In this document: one piece after another, positions 44,748-55,329 of the stretch
Numbering within the stretch: position 1 is the first letter of the stretch
How the letters are laid out: every line of letters begins with the position of its first letter
Assembly (NCBI RefSeq): GCF_017377575.1
Contig: NZ_JAFREM010000027.1
Span: 1-64,000, forward strand
Length of the DNA: 64,000 nt
Direction: 5' to 3'
Source of the DNA: Candidatus Enterococcus moelleringii
GTDB lineage: Bacteria; Bacillota; Bacilli; Lactobacillales; Enterococcaceae
Program-made: the position numbers and the translations under genes
Notes under the pieces: model-generated
Databases searched by the model: none
The model's input: only the letters and a program-made list of their open reading frames with translations
What the model was told of the DNA's origin: nothing

Positions 44748-45995
44748 ATGAAAGCAGAAATTATTGCTGTCGGAACAGAATTATTAATGGGACAAGTTGT
44801 AAACACCAATGCGACCTTTTTATCGGAGCAACTGGCGGATTTAGGAATTGATGTGTATTACCATACCGTGGTAGGAGACAATCCAAAGCGATTGGAGGAG
44901 TTGTTGCAGTTAGCTGATACCCGAAGTGATTTAATCATCTTAGGCGGCGGTTTAGGGCCCACAGATGACGATCTGACTAAGAACGTATTGGCTGACCACG
45001 TCGGAGTACCACTGGTACAAGATGCTGAAGGGTACGCACACATGATGACCTTCTTTAAAAATCGCCAGCATCCAATGACACCCAACAATTTGCGGCAAGT
45101 GGAAACATTAGAAGGGGCAGTTCCATTGCAAAACCGTACCGGACTAGCAATTGGCTGTCTTTACAAAGGGGAAAAGAACAATTACATTCTATTGCCTGGA
45201 CCTCCTAGTGAATTGAGACCAATGTTTCTGGAGCAAGCGAAACCATTGCTGCAAAAGGAATTTCCAACGCAAGAAGTTCTAACCTCACGTGTGCTGCGTT
45301 TTTATGGAATTGGCGAATCGCTGTTGGTAACAGAGCTAGCTGACATGATTAAGCATCAGTCTAACCCAACGATTGCACCTTATGCGAAGCCTAATGAAGT
45401 GACCCTGCGCATTACCGCAAATACGGTAGATGACACTTCCGCAACCGTACTGTTGGATCAAGTCGAAACGGAAATCATGGCTAAAGTCGGGGATTACTTT
45501 TATGGTTATGGCGATACCAACAGCTTGGAAGAAGTTACCGTTGACTTATTGAAGAAGCATCACTTAACCGTAACAGCTGCTGAAAGTTTGACGGCTGGTG
45601 AGTTCCAATCGACTCTAGGACAAATTCCGGGTGTTTCGGAAGTGTTCCCTGGCGGATTTGTAACTTATTCTAAAGCTGCCAAAGCGGCCTTTTTAGACAT
45701 TGATCCGGCCTTGCTGGATACGTATGGCGTCGTGAGCCGCGAGTGTGCTCAAGCGATGGCGGAACATGCTTTAGCGAAAGCCGGCACTGATTTTGCGGTC
45801 TCATTTACCGGCGTAGCAGGTCCTGATGAGCTGGAAGGACAAATTCCAGGAACGGTCTATATTGCCCTTGCGCAAAAGGACCAAGAAACGGTAGTTACCG
45901 AGAATCACTTCTCCCGTGATCGGTCTTATGTGCGTCACAGCGCGGTTATGAAGGGGTTAGATTTGATCCGTCGAGCAATTTTAAGTAAAGATTAA
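44748..45995 (+). CDS. cinA: Competence/damage-inducible protein CinA
   Basis: A 415-residue two-domain protein: N-terminal MoCF-biosynthesis fold ([33 protein letters not shown]) with putative ADP-ribose pyrophosphatase activity and a C-terminal NMN deamidase domain ([40 protein letters not shown]). In streptococci it is induced with competence and brings RecA to the membrane. ATG 44748 gives the family's usual MKAEIIAVG start; GTG 44739 is an alternative. Immediately upstream of recA. Confidence 0.93.
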   Translation: MKAEIIAVGTELLMGQVVNTNATFLSEQLADLGIDVYYHTVVGDNPKRLEELLQLADTRSDLIILGGGLGPTDDDLTKNVLADHVGVPLVQDAEGYAHMMTFFKNRQHPMTPNNLRQVETLEGAVPLQNRTGLAIGCLYKGEKNNYILLPGPPSELRPMFLEQAKPLLQKEFPTQEVLTSRVLRFYGIGESLLVTELADMIKHQSNPTIAPYAKPNEVTLRITANTVDDTSATVLLDQVETEIMAKVGDYFYGYGDTNSLEEVTVDLLKKHHLTVTAAESLTAGEFQSTLGQIPGVSEVFPGGFVTYSKAAKAAFLDIDPALLDTYGVVSRECAQAMAEHALAKAGTDFAVSFTGVAGPDELEGQIPGTVYIALAQKDQETVVTENHFSRDRSYVRHSAVMKGLDLIRRAILSKD

Positions 45996-46000
45996 AAATG

Positions 46001-46014
46001 CGAATGTTTGTTCG
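46001..46014 (+). promoter_or_regulatory. LexA-type SOS box before recA
   Basis: CGAATGTTTGTTCG matches CGAAC-N4-GTTCG with one substitution, 100 nt before the recA start codon, the usual place for an SOS operator. Confidence 0.6.
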
Positions 46015-46113
46015 TTTTTAGCTTGCTTTTTTGGTCGCAAACCGATAAACTAATACTACTGACCCGAGAAAAATCATTCACTGAAATGTTTTTATTATAA
46101 GGAGGATTCGCAT

Positions 46114-47166
46114 TTGGCTGACGATCGTAAAGCAGCATTAGAAGCTGCAATGAAGAAGATTGAAAAGAACTATGGTAAAGGCTCCATCATGAAATTGGGC
46201 GATAAAATCGACCAGCAGATTTCAACAATTCCAAGTGGCTCATTGGCACTGGACGTGGCATTAGGTGTAGGCGGCTACCCTCGTGGACGCGTAATCGAAA
46301 TCTACGGACCAGAAAGTTCTGGTAAAACCACAGTGGCATTACATGCCATTGCTGAAGTACAAAAACAAGGCGGAACCGCAGCCTTTATCGATGCGGAACA
46401 CGCATTAGATCCACAATATGCTCAGAATTTAGGCGTAAACATCGACGAATTGCTGTTGTCACAACCAGATACAGGTGAGCAAGGGCTAGAAATCGCTGAC
46501 GCACTGGTATCCAGTGGCGCGGTGGACATTATTGTAATCGACTCGGTTGCTGCATTAGTACCACGTGCAGAAATCGACGGCGAAATGGGCGCTTCCCACG
46601 TTGGTTTGCAAGCTCGTTTGATGTCACAAGCATTACGTAAATTGTCAGGCTCTATCAACAAGACGAAGACGATCGCGGTATTTATTAACCAAATTCGGGA
46701 AAAAGTCGGCATCATGTTTGGTAACCCGGAAACAACACCTGGTGGACGTGCGTTGAAATTCTACGCAACTGTTCGTTTGGAAGTACGTCGAGCTGAACAA
46801 TTGAAGAACGGTACGGATATTGTTGGTAACCGGACTAAGATTAAAGTTGTGAAAAACAAAGTGGCACCGCCATTTAAAGTGGCTGAAGTTGATATCATGT
46901 ACGGACAAGGGATCTCACAAGAGGGCGAATTGTTAGACATGGCATCTGAACAAGACATTATCGATAAGAGTGGTGCTTGGTACAGTTACAAGGACGAACG
47001 AATTGGTCAAGGTCGGGAAAATGCCAAGAAATACTTGTCTGAGCATCCAGAAATGACCGCCGAGGTATCCACTCGCGTGCGTGCGGCTTACGGTATCGGC
47101 GAAGCAGTCGATGTCCCAGACGAAGTCGAAGATCTAGAACAAGAAGAACTACCATTAGAAGAATAA
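46114..47166 (+). CDS. recA: Recombinase RecA
   Basis: A 350-residue ATP-dependent strand-exchange protein. Walker A is GPESSGKTT, Walker [13 protein letters not shown], and L1/L2 DNA-binding loops are intact ([36 protein letters not shown]). It starts at TTG 46114 after AAGGAGG. The acidic C-terminal tail ([15 protein letters not shown]-like) is normal. Behind cinA with its own promoter and an SOS-type box. Confidence 0.98.
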   Translation: MADDRKAALEAAMKKIEKNYGKGSIMKLGDKIDQQISTIPSGSLALDVALGVGGYPRGRVIEIYGPESSGKTTVALHAIAEVQKQGGTAAFIDAEHALDPQYAQNLGVNIDELLLSQPDTGEQGLEIADALVSSGAVDIIVIDSVAALVPRAEIDGEMGASHVGLQARLMSQALRKLSGSINKTKTIAVFINQIREKVGIMFGNPETTPGGRALKFYATVRLEVRRAEQLKNGTDIVGNRTKIKVVKNKVAPPFKVAEVDIMYGQGISQEGELLDMASEQDIIDKSGAWYSYKDERIGQGRENAKKYLSEHPEMTAEVSTRVRAAYGIGEAVDVPDEVEDLEQEELPLEE

Positions 47167-47172
47167 ACCATC

Positions 47173-47212
47173 AGACACTAACGAGACTACCCTCTTGTTA
47201 GTGTCTTTTTTT
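47173..47212 (+). terminator. recA intrinsic terminator
   Basis: AGACACTAAC pairs with GTTAGTGTCT around a 14-nt loop, then seven T. The next bases (ACCAGTCGTGCTTTTCGCAG) are the end motif of the interspersed repeat. Confidence 0.88.
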
Positions 47213-47387
47213 ACCAGTCGTGCTTTTCGCAGTATATAAAGATAGAAGTCAAAATGATTGATTGCATTTTTAAAATGATACGAGAAGTTTAGCACGATGG
47301 TATGCGTATGAAAATCGAACTTGTTTTTCCCGGTCTTGGAAAAACAAATTCCTTTATCCTGAATTAGCTGCCAGTCCCCCACTCAGT
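47213..47387 (-). repeat. Interspersed repeat element, copy 2 (minus orientation)
   Basis: Read on the minus strand: degenerate start motif (47387), GACTGGCAGCTA, hairpin TTGTTTTTC/GAAAAACAA, the box TTTTCATACGCATACCATCG then GCTAAAC, and end motif ACTGCGAAAAGCACGACTGG (47233) that touches the recA terminator U-tract. Start-to-end motif spacing is about 154 bp, as in copies at 2.1 and 59.7-61.3 kb. The rest of the recA-rny gap contains only the rny promoter. Confidence 0.75.
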
Positions 47388-47588
47388 TTCTGTCTCCTCA
47401 TTAATCCAAATCCAATCGTAAAATTTAATCAATCCCCTAACAAATCGCATTTTCCCAAATATCGGGGAATAAATTCATTAAACGGGATAATTAGGTTGAA
47501 ATAAGAGCCCAATGCCCCATAATATCGAAAGTGTCCTCTGACAAAGGAACTATTTACAGAAAATTGAGAACGCTATCGTCAAATAAAG

Positions 47589-47617
47589 TTGACACCCTAT
47601 CTTTCAAACATTAGAAT
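47589..47617 (+). promoter_or_regulatory. rny promoter
   Basis: A consensus TTGACA (47589-47594), exactly 17 bp, and TAGAAT (47612-47617). The transcript would have an untranslated leader of about 105 nt before rny. Confidence 0.8.
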
Positions 47618-47729
47618 AAAGTTGTGTGACTTTACAATACACACGCATGCAAGTAGGCATATTGATAATTTTAACCGCGTTTATCAAAAAACTACACATA
47701 AAAAAATAGATAGTACGGAGGTGGATTCA

Positions 47730-49286
47730 ATGACAGTTCCTATTCTCCTCGCTATCATCGGTTTAATTGTCGGTCTTGGTTTAGGTTTTATGGTTGCAAA
47801 ATCGCGCCATGATAAAGAAATTGATGGGGCACAAAACTCAGCTAAAGGGATTATTAGTCATGCAAGAAAAGAAGCTGAAACCTTAAAAAAAGAAGCTTTG
47901 TTAGAAGCCAAAGAAGAAAACCAGCAGTATCGAGCACAAGTTGAAAGTGAGTTGAAAGAAAGCAAACAAGAATTAAAAACTCAAGAAAATCGCTTGCTTC
48001 AAAGAGAACAGTCTTTAGATCGTAAAGACGATTCAATCGAGAAGCGTGAAAACTCACTGGAAGACAAAGAAACAAAACTCAGTGCTAGACAGCAATTAAT
48101 TGACGAGCGAGAAAAAGAAGTAGAACACTTAATTGAAGAGCAACAAACAAAACTGGAACAAGTAGCTTCATTAAGCAAAGAAGAAGCTAAAGATGTCATC
48201 ATGCGCACGACTGAAGAAGAATTGAACCATGAATTAACTATAATGGTAAAAGAATCTGAACAAAGGGCCAAAGAAGAAGCAGATCGCAAAGCGAAAAACC
48301 TTCTGGCAATGGCTATTCAACGTTGCGGTGCTGATGCAGTTTCTGAAACAACCGTTTCTGTTGTCACATTACCGAATGATGAGATGAAAGGTCGCATCAT
48401 TGGTCGTGAAGGACGGAATATCCGCACCTTGGAAACCTTAACGGGGATTGATTTGATCATTGATGATACGCCGGAAGCGGTAGTATTGTCAGGCTTTGAT
48501 CCAATCAGACGAGAAATTGCTCGTATGACATTAGAGAAATTGATTCAAGACGGACGGATTCATCCGGCCCGAATTGAAGAAATGGTTGAGAAATCTCGCA
48601 AGGAAATGGACGAACGTATTCGTGAATACGGGGAACAGGCCGCCTTTGAAGTCGGTGCCCATACCTTGCATCCAGATTTAATCAAGATTTTGGGTCGCTT
48701 GCATTTCAGAACCAGTTATGGTCAAAATGTCTTGGATCATTCCGTGGAGGTTGCCAAATTGACTGGTGTCTTAGCTGCCGAATTAGGCGAAGACATCCAA
48801 ATGGCGCAACGTGCCGGATTGCTGCATGATATCGGAAAAGCGTTAGACCACGAAATCGAAGGTTCCCACGTTGAGATCGGTGCTGAATTAGCAGCGAAAT
48901 ATCGTGAGAATTCAATCGTAATCAATGCCATTGCTTCTCACCATGGCGATACAGAAGCAACTTCAGTGATTTCAGTGCTGGTAGCAGCCGCTGATGCTGT
49001 ATCCGCAGCTCGCCCAGGTGCCCGCAGTGAATCATTGGAAAATTACATTCGCCGCCTAGAAAACTTGGAAAACATCTCCAACAGCTTTGATGGCGTCGAT
49101 TCCAGCTTCGCCGTACAGGCCGGACGTGAAGTTCGCGTGATGGTTAAGCCGGAAGAAATTTCTGATTTAGAATCTGTTCGTCTGGTTCGCGATATCCGTC
49201 GCAAGATCGAAGACGAATTGGATTACCCAGGTCACATCAAAGTAACTGTTATTCGGGAAACCAGAGCAACAGATTACGCAAAATAG
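47730..49286 (+). CDS. rny: Ribonuclease Y
   Basis: A 518-residue membrane-tethered endoribonuclease that starts decay of many mRNAs. It has an N-terminal membrane helix ([20 protein letters not shown]), a long charged coiled coil (about 30-200), a KH domain ([20 protein letters not shown]) and an HD domain ([20 protein letters not shown]; the HD pair is catalytic). I start at ATG 47730 after GGAGGTGG; the longer in-frame extension to 47589 overlaps the promoter and is not real. Confidence 0.96.
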   Translation: MTVPILLAIIGLIVGLGLGFMVAKSRHDKEIDGAQNSAKGIISHARKEAETLKKEALLEAKEENQQYRAQVESELKESKQELKTQENRLLQREQSLDRKDDSIEKRENSLEDKETKLSARQQLIDEREKEVEHLIEEQQTKLEQVASLSKEEAKDVIMRTTEEELNHELTIMVKESEQRAKEEADRKAKNLLAMAIQRCGADAVSETTVSVVTLPNDEMKGRIIGREGRNIRTLETLTGIDLIIDDTPEAVVLSGFDPIRREIARMTLEKLIQDGRIHPARIEEMVEKSRKEMDERIREYGEQAAFEVGAHTLHPDLIKILGRLHFRTSYGQNVLDHSVEVAKLTGVLAAELGEDIQMAQRAGLLHDIGKALDHEIEGSHVEIGAELAAKYRENSIVINAIASHHGDTEATSVISVLVAAADAVSAARPGARSESLENYIRRLENLENISNSFDGVDSSFAVQAGREVRVMVKPEEISDLESVRLVRDIRRKIEDELDYPGHIKVTVIRETRATDYAK

Positions 49287-49291
49287 ACACC

Positions 49292-49333
49292 GATAAGACA
49301 AAAATCCTCTGTGATTTTTGTCTTATTTTATTT
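49292..49333 (+). terminator. rny intrinsic terminator
   Basis: ATAAGACAAAAATC and GATTTTTGTCTTAT form a perfect 14-bp stem, followed by TTTATTTTTA. Confidence 0.88.
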
Positions 49334-49436
49334 TTACGAATGTTTAGCGAAAAAGTTTACGAAATTAGGCAGTTTCAAGTTGGCAAATGGTCTAGAATAG
49401 GCTACGATAATAGAAAAGATGAGTAGGAGAAACCAA

Positions 49437-52010
49437 GTGAATAAACGTATGACGCACATAAGTAAATGGTTCAAACGTCATGCAACCTTATTAAAGATTC
49501 TTTTCTTTGGGATTGTTTTATTTTTCGTCGCCAATCAAGTGACTCATATCGCGCAAGGCATGAGCTGGCAAGAGGTTTGGCAGACGATTCAAGAGCAGGA
49601 TCAATGGTCTTTATTAGGTATGCTGGGAGTCGGTTTGGCCGGTGTTGTCCCGATGCTCCTATATGACTTTGTTGCTATTAAAACACTAGAAGATGAAGGT
49701 CGGCCCAAGATGGAACGCAGCGATTGGCTGATAGCTGCTTGGACCACCAACACGATTAATAATTTAGCCGGTTTCGGTGGCGTTGTCGGAGCGAGTCTGC
49801 GGGCCAGCTTCTACGGTAAAAATCTGGAAAAGAAAAAAGTGCTGGCTACAGTTTCCAAGGTCGCTTTGTTTATGCTGAGCGGACTTTCGGTATTAGCCTT
49901 CATTACGGCACTGGATCTGTTTCTGTTTCGGACCGATAACCCGTTTGTCCGCTATCGCATTTGGCTTTTGCTGGGCGGTGTTTTTGCTCCGCTGTTATTT
50001 GCTTTGGTGTATACTCGCCGCAAAACCTTGTTTAAAGAATTCAAAACCAAAAGCATCGTCCTTTTGTATCTGGCTTCTTTAGGTCAATGGCTGGGCGCTT
50101 TGGCAGTATTCTTAACGGTTGGGCATTTGATGGGGATTCGTTTAGCCATCAGTGCGGTCTATCCGATGTTTGTGATTGCTACCGGCTTCGGGATGATTAC
50201 CATGATTCCTGGTGGCGCCGGAACCTTTGATGTCATGATGATTTTAGGCTTAGGCCATCTAGGCTTGAGTCAAAGTCAGGCAGTTGTCTGGATTCTATTT
50301 TATCGGGTGTTTTATTATCTGCTGCCGTTTCTTTCTGGTATTTTGATCTTCTTAACCAGTACCAGTGTGCGGATGAATCGCTATTTTGATAATTTGCCGC
50401 GGATTTTGTCGCAAAAGCTGGCCCATGCGATTCTGGTGGGCGCGGTGTATTTTGCCGGGATTATGATGATTCTGCTGTCGACCTTCACGAACCTTTCCAA
50501 TATCAGCCGCCTGTTTGAGGTGTTGCTGCCTTATTCCTTTGACTTTTTGGATCAGACCTTGAACCTGTTAGTGGGCTTCCTGCTTTTGGGATTGGCTCGG
50601 GGAATTGCGGAAAAGGTGCGTAAAGCTTTCTGGCCGACGATTTTACTGCTGGCTTTTGGGATTGTGAATACGGTGGCTAAAACAGCATCGCTGCGGCTGA
50701 TTATTGCCTACGTGCTGGTTCTTCTGATTGTGTGGGCTTCCCGCAAAGAATTCTCCCGCAAACGGTTTGTCTATTCGTGGGGCGGTTTGATTGTAGATGG
50801 ATTGATTTTTGGCATTCTGTTTATCTTTTATGCGGTGGCTGGCTATCAAAGCGGTCAATTTTGGCGAGATGCGCCGGTTTCCAATGGCTACTTTGCTTTT
50901 CCTTCAGAGGAAATCTGGGTTTCAGGAATTATCGGTTTAATTCTTTCGATTCTGTGTTTGGCAATTTTGTATCAGTATTTGACTCAAGGTAAGGACGAGT
51001 TGGGAACTGATTGGGACGAGAAACGTTTCAACTATTTAACCAATCGTTATGGCGGAACAGCTGCAGGCCACTATCTGCGTTTGCCTGGCTATACTTACTA
51101 TTATTATCAAGAAAACGGTAATGATCAGATTGTTTTTGGTTTCCAGACAAAGGCCAATAAGTGCTTTGTATTAGGCAATCCGATTGGAAATCGCGAAAAG
51201 TGGCAGGCAGCTACGATTGCTTTCTTGGAGCATGCCGATCGTTTAGGCTACCAGCTGGCTTTCTACAAGATTTCCGATGATTATGTATTGCTCTTGCATG
51301 ATTTAGGCTTCCACTTTGATAAGATTGGCGAAAATGGCGTGACTGATTTCCAAGCGCATCCTCGGGAAGTGTTCTCTGATCGCTTTGAATTTAAGCGGCT
51401 AACCAATGAAGGCTATCAATTTATCTACTTTAAGACGATTCCTGATGAGGTATATGAAGAAATGCGGGAAATCTCGGAAGAGTGGTTAAATGGCGAGAAG
51501 GAAAAACACTTCTCGGTAGGTCGGTTTGATCGGGCGTATATGGAAGCGAGTCAGGTGGGAATTGTCCGAGATCCGGCGAATCGGATTGTTGGTTTTATTT
51601 CCAAACAACCGATTGACGGAAATCGAGCGTCTTATGATTTGCTGCGTTATCGCAATGATGTGCCTAAGGAATTGCCGACATTTTTGAAGCTGCAATTAAT
51701 GGATGAGTTGAAGCGTCAAGGCATCCAGCAGGTGTATCAAGGCATGGCGCCGCTAGCGAAGGTGGGCGAAACTTCGTACTCTTTCCTAGGTGAACGGATT
51801 ATGAACCTAATCTACAAATACGGCAATTCCTTCTATGACTTCCAGCAAGTGACGGAAGAGAAGACCCTCTATGTAGATTACTGGCGACCTCGCTATTTTG
51901 CGTACATGAAGTCCAGCAGCTTTGCTTTTTCAGCACTGCAGCTGCTTCTGTTGATTGGCCGTGGAAAAAACAAAGGGGCAACCTTAACAGAAGAAATGAT
52001 TGAAGTATAA
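49437..52010 (+). CDS. mprF: Phosphatidylglycerol lysyltransferase MprF
   Basis: An 857-residue membrane enzyme. The first about 500 residues are a flippase region with some 14 membrane helices (NNLAGFGGVVGASLRASFYG; MIPGGAGTFDVMM), and the C-terminal third is the GNAT-like DUF2156 catalytic domain (NRYGGTAAGHYLRLPGYTYY; NRIVGFISKQPIDG). It adds lysine (or another amino acid) to phosphatidylglycerol and exposes it, lowering sensitivity to cationic peptides. GTG 49437 is 8 nt from TAGGAG; ATG 49419 is possible. Not adjacent to pgsA, but uses its product. Confidence 0.93.
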   Translation: MNKRMTHISKWFKRHATLLKILFFGIVLFFVANQVTHIAQGMSWQEVWQTIQEQDQWSLLGMLGVGLAGVVPMLLYDFVAIKTLEDEGRPKMERSDWLIAAWTTNTINNLAGFGGVVGASLRASFYGKNLEKKKVLATVSKVALFMLSGLSVLAFITALDLFLFRTDNPFVRYRIWLLLGGVFAPLLFALVYTRRKTLFKEFKTKSIVLLYLASLGQWLGALAVFLTVGHLMGIRLAISAVYPMFVIATGFGMITMIPGGAGTFDVMMILGLGHLGLSQSQAVVWILFYRVFYYLLPFLSGILIFLTSTSVRMNRYFDNLPRILSQKLAHAILVGAVYFAGIMMILLSTFTNLSNISRLFEVLLPYSFDFLDQTLNLLVGFLLLGLARGIAEKVRKAFWPTILLLAFGIVNTVAKTASLRLIIAYVLVLLIVWASRKEFSRKRFVYSWGGLIVDGLIFGILFIFYAVAGYQSGQFWRDAPVSNGYFAFPSEEIWVSGIIGLILSILCLAILYQYLTQGKDELGTDWDEKRFNYLTNRYGGTAAGHYLRLPGYTYYYYQENGNDQIVFGFQTKANKCFVLGNPIGNREKWQAATIAFLEHADRLGYQLAFYKISDDYVLLLHDLGFHFDKIGENGVTDFQAHPREVFSDRFEFKRLTNEGYQFIYFKTIPDEVYEEMREISEEWLNGEKEKHFSVGRFDRAYMEASQVGIVRDPANRIVGFISKQPIDGNRASYDLLRYRNDVPKELPTFLKLQLMDELKRQGIQQVYQGMAPLAKVGETSYSFLGERIMNLIYKYGNSFYDFQQVTEEKTLYVDYWRPRYFAYMKSSSFAFSALQLLLLIGRGKNKGATLTEEMIEV

Positions 52011-52013
52011 ACG

Positions 52014-52053
52014 AAGACTCGGCCTGAGGATAAAATTCAGGTCGAGTCTTTTT
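52014..52053. terminator. Bidirectional intrinsic terminator
   Basis: AGACTCGGCCTGA pairs with TCAGGTCGAGTCT (one G-U), followed by TTTTTAGG. It lies between mprF and the converging hsp20 gene. Confidence 0.82.
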
Positions 52054-52058
52054 AGGGT

Positions 52059-52475
52059 TTATTGAATATCGATTTTCTTACGGGTGGACTGATCGGCTTC
52101 GACTTTTGGCAAGTTCAGGCTTAATACGCCGTTTTCGAAGGTAGCGGCAATTTTTTCATCATCAACATTTTTTACCACGAATTGGCGGCGTAAGGCAGTC
52201 GTTGAGCGTTCCTTGCGCAGGTAGCGGCCGGTGGTTTCTTCTTTTTCTTCTTTTTGTTCAGTGTGTTCTGCGGCGATGATCAAAATCTCGCTATCGTATT
52301 CCACGGTAATTTCGTCTTTTTCAAAGCCGGGTAAATCGGCTTTTACTTCATAGTGATCGGGAAATTCCTGTACATCCACATTCAATTTGCGGTCTTCGTT
52401 GAAGCTGCTCATCAAACGGCCCACTAATTCTTCGCCGTCTAACCAATCTTTTTTTGGAAATAATAATCCTGCCAT
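52059..52475 (-). CDS. Hsp20/alpha-crystallin family small heat-shock protein
   Basis: A 138-residue holdase chaperone. The alpha-crystallin domain (about 35-130) includes DHYEVKADLPGFEKDEITVE, the RSTTALRRQFV strand and the conserved ENGVLSLNLPK (AxxxxGVLxLxxPK-type) motif. ATG 52475 follows GAAGGAAT. Monocistronic; no CIRCE inverted repeat is seen upstream, so HrcA control is not supported. Confidence 0.92.
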   Translation of the reverse strand: MAGLLFPKKDWLDGEELVGRLMSSFNEDRKLNVDVQEFPDHYEVKADLPGFEKDEITVEYDSEILIIAAEHTEQKEEKEETTGRYLRKERSTTALRRQFVVKNVDDEKIAATFENGVLSLNLPKVEADQSTRKKIDIQ

Positions 52476-52627
52476 AGCGCATTCCTTCTTTCCCTTTTCT
52501 TTTATCGTAAGCCTTTGCGAGAAATTATTCAACCGATAAAGGACAAAGCATGCTAAAATGGAGTAACTATACTTTTACAAGGAGCTATGATAGAATTTCC
52601 TAGTGAAAAATTCGAATAGGTGAGAAA

Positions 52628-53479
52628 ATGGAAATCATGGAAAAAGCGCCGGCTAAGATCAATCTTGGTCTGGACATTCTCGGCAAACGCCCGGATGGCT
52701 TGCATGAACTGTCAATGGTGATGGCAAGCATTGATTTGGCGGATCGTTTACAGCTGGAGGAAATTCCTGAAAACAAAATTATCATCGAAACCAATAAGGC
52801 CTTTTTGCCTACCGATAAGAAGAATCATGTATATGAAGCACTGGAGCTGGTGAAGGATCGTTACCAGATTGATACTGGACTGAAGGTGAACATTCATAAA
52901 CAGATTCCGGTGGCAGCGGGCTTGGGCGGCGGCTCAACCGATTCGGCGGCGGCATTACGCGCGGTCAATCGTTTGTGGCAGCTGGGGCTTTCAATGGAGG
53001 AGCTGGCGGCATTAGGCGCTGAAGTAGGCTCCGATGTCCCTTATTGTGTATATAGTCAAACAGCGTTAGTGGAAGGCTTTGGTGAGAAGGTGACATTATT
53101 GCCTTCGATGCCTCAATGCTGGGTAGTGGTGGTTAAGCCGCGGATGAGTGTCTCAACCCGCAATATCTTTTCCCAGATTGTCATGGAGGATTTGTATCAT
53201 CCCAACATTGATGCTTTGATTCAGGCAATTGAGACGCAGGACTATCAGATGATGACGGAAAATTTAGGAAACTCGATGGAAGTTGTAACGATTGCAAAAC
53301 ACCCAATTATACAAAGAATCAAGGACCGAATGATGAAATACGGAGCAGATGCAGCCATGATGAGCGGCAGCGGTCCGACAGTCTACGGTTTGTGCCGCAA
53401 GCATTCTCGCGCGCAGCATATTTACAATGCATTAAAAGGGTTCTGCGAGGAAGTTTATCTCGTGCGTACCTTGAAGTAA
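52628..53479 (+). CDS. ispE: 4-diphosphocytidyl-2-C-methyl-D-erythritol kinase
   Basis: A 283-residue GHMP kinase. N-terminal EKAPAKINLGLDILGKRPDG, the ATP-binding glycine loop PVAAGLGGGSTDSAAALRAV and the C-terminal MMSGSGPTVYGL are hallmarks. The enzyme belongs to the MEP isoprenoid pathway. Enterococci generally make isoprenoids by the mevalonate route, so its presence may be vestigial or indicate both routes; many Lactobacillales keep ispE alone. ATG 52628 follows AGGTGAG. Confidence 0.92.
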   Translation: MEIMEKAPAKINLGLDILGKRPDGLHELSMVMASIDLADRLQLEEIPENKIIIETNKAFLPTDKKNHVYEALELVKDRYQIDTGLKVNIHKQIPVAAGLGGGSTDSAAALRAVNRLWQLGLSMEELAALGAEVGSDVPYCVYSQTALVEGFGEKVTLLPSMPQCWVVVVKPRMSVSTRNIFSQIVMEDLYHPNIDALIQAIETQDYQMMTENLGNSMEVVTIAKHPIIQRIKDRMMKYGADAAMMSGSGPTVYGLCRKHSRAQHIYNALKGFCEEVYLVRTLK

Positions 53480-53481
53480 GA

Positions 53482-53506
53482 TCCACTTGTGGGTCTTTTT
53501 TTCTGT
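53482..53506 (+). terminator. ispE intrinsic terminator
   Basis: GATCCAC pairs with GTGGGTC around two bases, followed by seven T. Confidence 0.75.
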
Positions 53507-53535
53507 CTTCGATTAGTGAAAAATAACGCGGGCTA

Positions 53536-53658
53536 AATATATTTACGCTTTTTCATATGAATGACCCAACATGTATTTTACGTTTTGACGGTCTTTTCGT
53601 TTAGTAAAACGTAAAATTTACGCTTTAAGTTGACGGATAGAAAAACATCTGTTAGATT
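53536..53658 (+). promoter_or_regulatory. adc promoter region with repeated metal-operator-like boxes
   Basis: A promoter TTGACG-17 bp-TAGATT (53630-53635, 53653-53658) is preceded by three direct copies of TTTACGYTTT (about 53541, 53577, 53618) and a 12-bp inverted repeat ATTTTACGTTTT/AAAACGTAAAAT (53575-53586, 53606-53617). This does not look like the usual AdcR palindrome TTAAC-N2-GTTAA, so a different metal or zinc regulator may act here. Confidence 0.5.
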
Positions 53659-53695
53659 ATTTTAGGTTAAACGTATTTGAAAGGTGTGTACCGAA

Positions 53696-54637
53696 ATGAA
53701 AAAAAGCGTTCTTTTCTTAACAGCCATCGCGGCTGTAGGTCTTTTCGCTGCTTGCGGCAATCAAGCCCAGGAACCAGCTGAAAATGAAAATATCCAAGTC
53801 ATCACGACTTTTTATCCCATGTACGAATTTACTAAAGAAGTAGTTGGAGAGGAAGGCGACGTTCAGCTTCTAATCCCAGCTGGTACCGAGCCTCACGATT
53901 TCGAACCTTCCGCCAAGGACTTAGCGGAAATCGCTGATGCGGATGTCTTTGTTTACAACAGTCCAGAATTGGAAACCTGGGTGGACAACTTGACGGATAG
54001 TGTCGATACGGATCAAACAACGATTATTGAAGCGTCGAAGGATATTTCTTTAATGGAAGGTTCCGCTCACGAGCATGAAGAAGGCGAAGCTGAATCTGCA
54101 GAAGAACACAGCCACGAGCTGGACCCCCATGTTTGGCTGGACCCGGTTTTAGCGATTCAAGAAGTTGAGACTATTCGCGATGAGCTAAGCGCAAAATATC
54201 CGGATGACAAAGCGGTATTTGAAGAAAATGCTGCAGCGTATATTGAGAAATTACAGGATTTAGATAACCAATACAAAACAGCTTTTGCTGATGCGAGCAA
54301 TAAAACCTTTGTCACCCAACACGCGGCTTTCGGTTATTTGGCAAATCAGTATGGCTTAACTCAAGAAGCGATTGCCGGAGTATCACCGGATCAAGAGCCG
54401 TCACCGACTCGCTTAAGCGAATTGAAGCATTATGTAGATGACCACAATGTGAGCGTCATTTACTTTGAAGAAAATGCAACATCGAAAGTAGCAGAAACCT
54501 TGTCACAGGAAACCGGCGTGAAGTTAGAGGTGCTGAACCCATTGGAAAGTCTGACCGACCAGCAAATCAAAGACGGCGAGAATTATATTTCAGTAATGGA
54601 AGAAAATTTGACGGCTTTGAAAGAAAGTATCAAGTAA
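53696..54637 (+). CDS. adcA: Zinc ABC transporter substrate-binding lipoprotein AdcA-like
   Basis: A 313-residue cluster A-I metal-binding lipoprotein. Lipobox LFAACGNQ; metal ligands in [12 protein letters not shown], the His in [21 protein letters not shown] and the late acidic residue in YFEENATS. The loop [19 protein letters not shown] is His-rich, a zinc-importer feature distinguishing it from manganese-type proteins. ATG 53696 follows GAAAGGTG. It opens the adcA-adcC-adcB operon. Confidence 0.9.
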   Translation: MKKSVLFLTAIAAVGLFAACGNQAQEPAENENIQVITTFYPMYEFTKEVVGEEGDVQLLIPAGTEPHDFEPSAKDLAEIADADVFVYNSPELETWVDNLTDSVDTDQTTIIEASKDISLMEGSAHEHEEGEAESAEEHSHELDPHVWLDPVLAIQEVETIRDELSAKYPDDKAVFEENAAAYIEKLQDLDNQYKTAFADASNKTFVTQHAAFGYLANQYGLTQEAIAGVSPDQEPSPTRLSELKHYVDDHNVSVIYFEENATSKVAETLSQETGVKLEVLNPLESLTDQQIKDGENYISVMEENLTALKESIK

Positions 54638-54648
54638 GGAGCAATGCA

Positions 54649-55329
54649 ATGTCCTATATAAAAGTAGAAAATCTTTCCTTTTACTACGATGAGGAACCGG
54701 TGCTGGAAAATGTGTCCTATCAAGTAGACCCCGGTGAATTTGTCATCTTGACCGGTGAAAATGGGGCGGCAAAGTCAACGTTGATCAAAGCTACGTTAGG
54801 CTTGTTGAAGCCTAGCAGCGGCCAAGTGACGATTGCCAAGGAAAACAGTGAAGGCAAGAAGCTGAGCATGGGCTACATCCCGCAACAAGTAGCATCATTC
54901 AATGCCGGCTTTCCCAGTACCGTGCTGGAATTAGTCAGCTCAGGTCGTTACCCGCAAGGAAAATGGTTCAAAAAATTAACGCCCCGCGATCATGCCCATG
55001 TGAAAAAAGCGTTGGAAGCTGTTGGCATGTGGAATACCCGCCACAAACGGGTAGGCGAACTGTCAGGGGGACAAAAGCAGCGGATCAGCTTGGCGCGGAT
55101 TTTTGCCAAAGATCCGGATTTGTTTATTTTGGATGAACCGACTACCGGGATGGATGAGCGTTCACGGAATAATTTCTATGAACTGCTGCAGCATAGTGCC
55201 CATGAGCATGGAAAAAGTATTTTGATGATCACTCATGATCACGACGACATTAAACAATACGTGGATCGACAAATCCGCTTAGTACGGAAGGAGGACTCTC
55301 AATGGCGCTGCTTTCATATGAATTCATGA
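54649..55329 (+). CDS. adcC: Zinc ABC transporter ATP-binding protein
   Basis: A 226-residue ABC ATPase. Walker A is [12 protein letters not shown], with AAKS instead of GxGKS; this variant is characteristic of AdcC. Signature [14 protein letters not shown], Walker [15 protein letters not shown]-loop ITHDHDD. ATG 54649 starts 11 nt after adcA behind AAGGAG, and the 3' end overlaps adcB by 28 bases. Confidence 0.93.
   Translation: MSYIKVENLSFYYDEEPVLENVSYQVDPGEFVILTGENGAAKSTLIKATLGLLKPSSGQVTIAKENSEGKKLSMGYIPQQVASFNAGFPSTVLELVSSGRYPQGKWFKKLTPRDHAHVKKALEAVGMWNTRHKRVGELSGGQKQRISLARIFAKDPDLFILDEPTTGMDERSRNNFYELLQHSAHEHGKSILMITHDHDDIKQYVDRQIRLVRKEDSQWRCFHMNS

Noticed and set aside
47589-47729. A 47-codon N-terminal extension of RNase Y.
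   Set aside because: It begins within the TTGACA promoter; ATG 47730 has an excellent GGAGGTGG site and gives the known membrane-anchor start.
52480-52560. Search for a CIRCE element before hsp20.
   Set aside because: No TTAGCACTC-N9-GAGTGCTAA-like inverted repeat is present.
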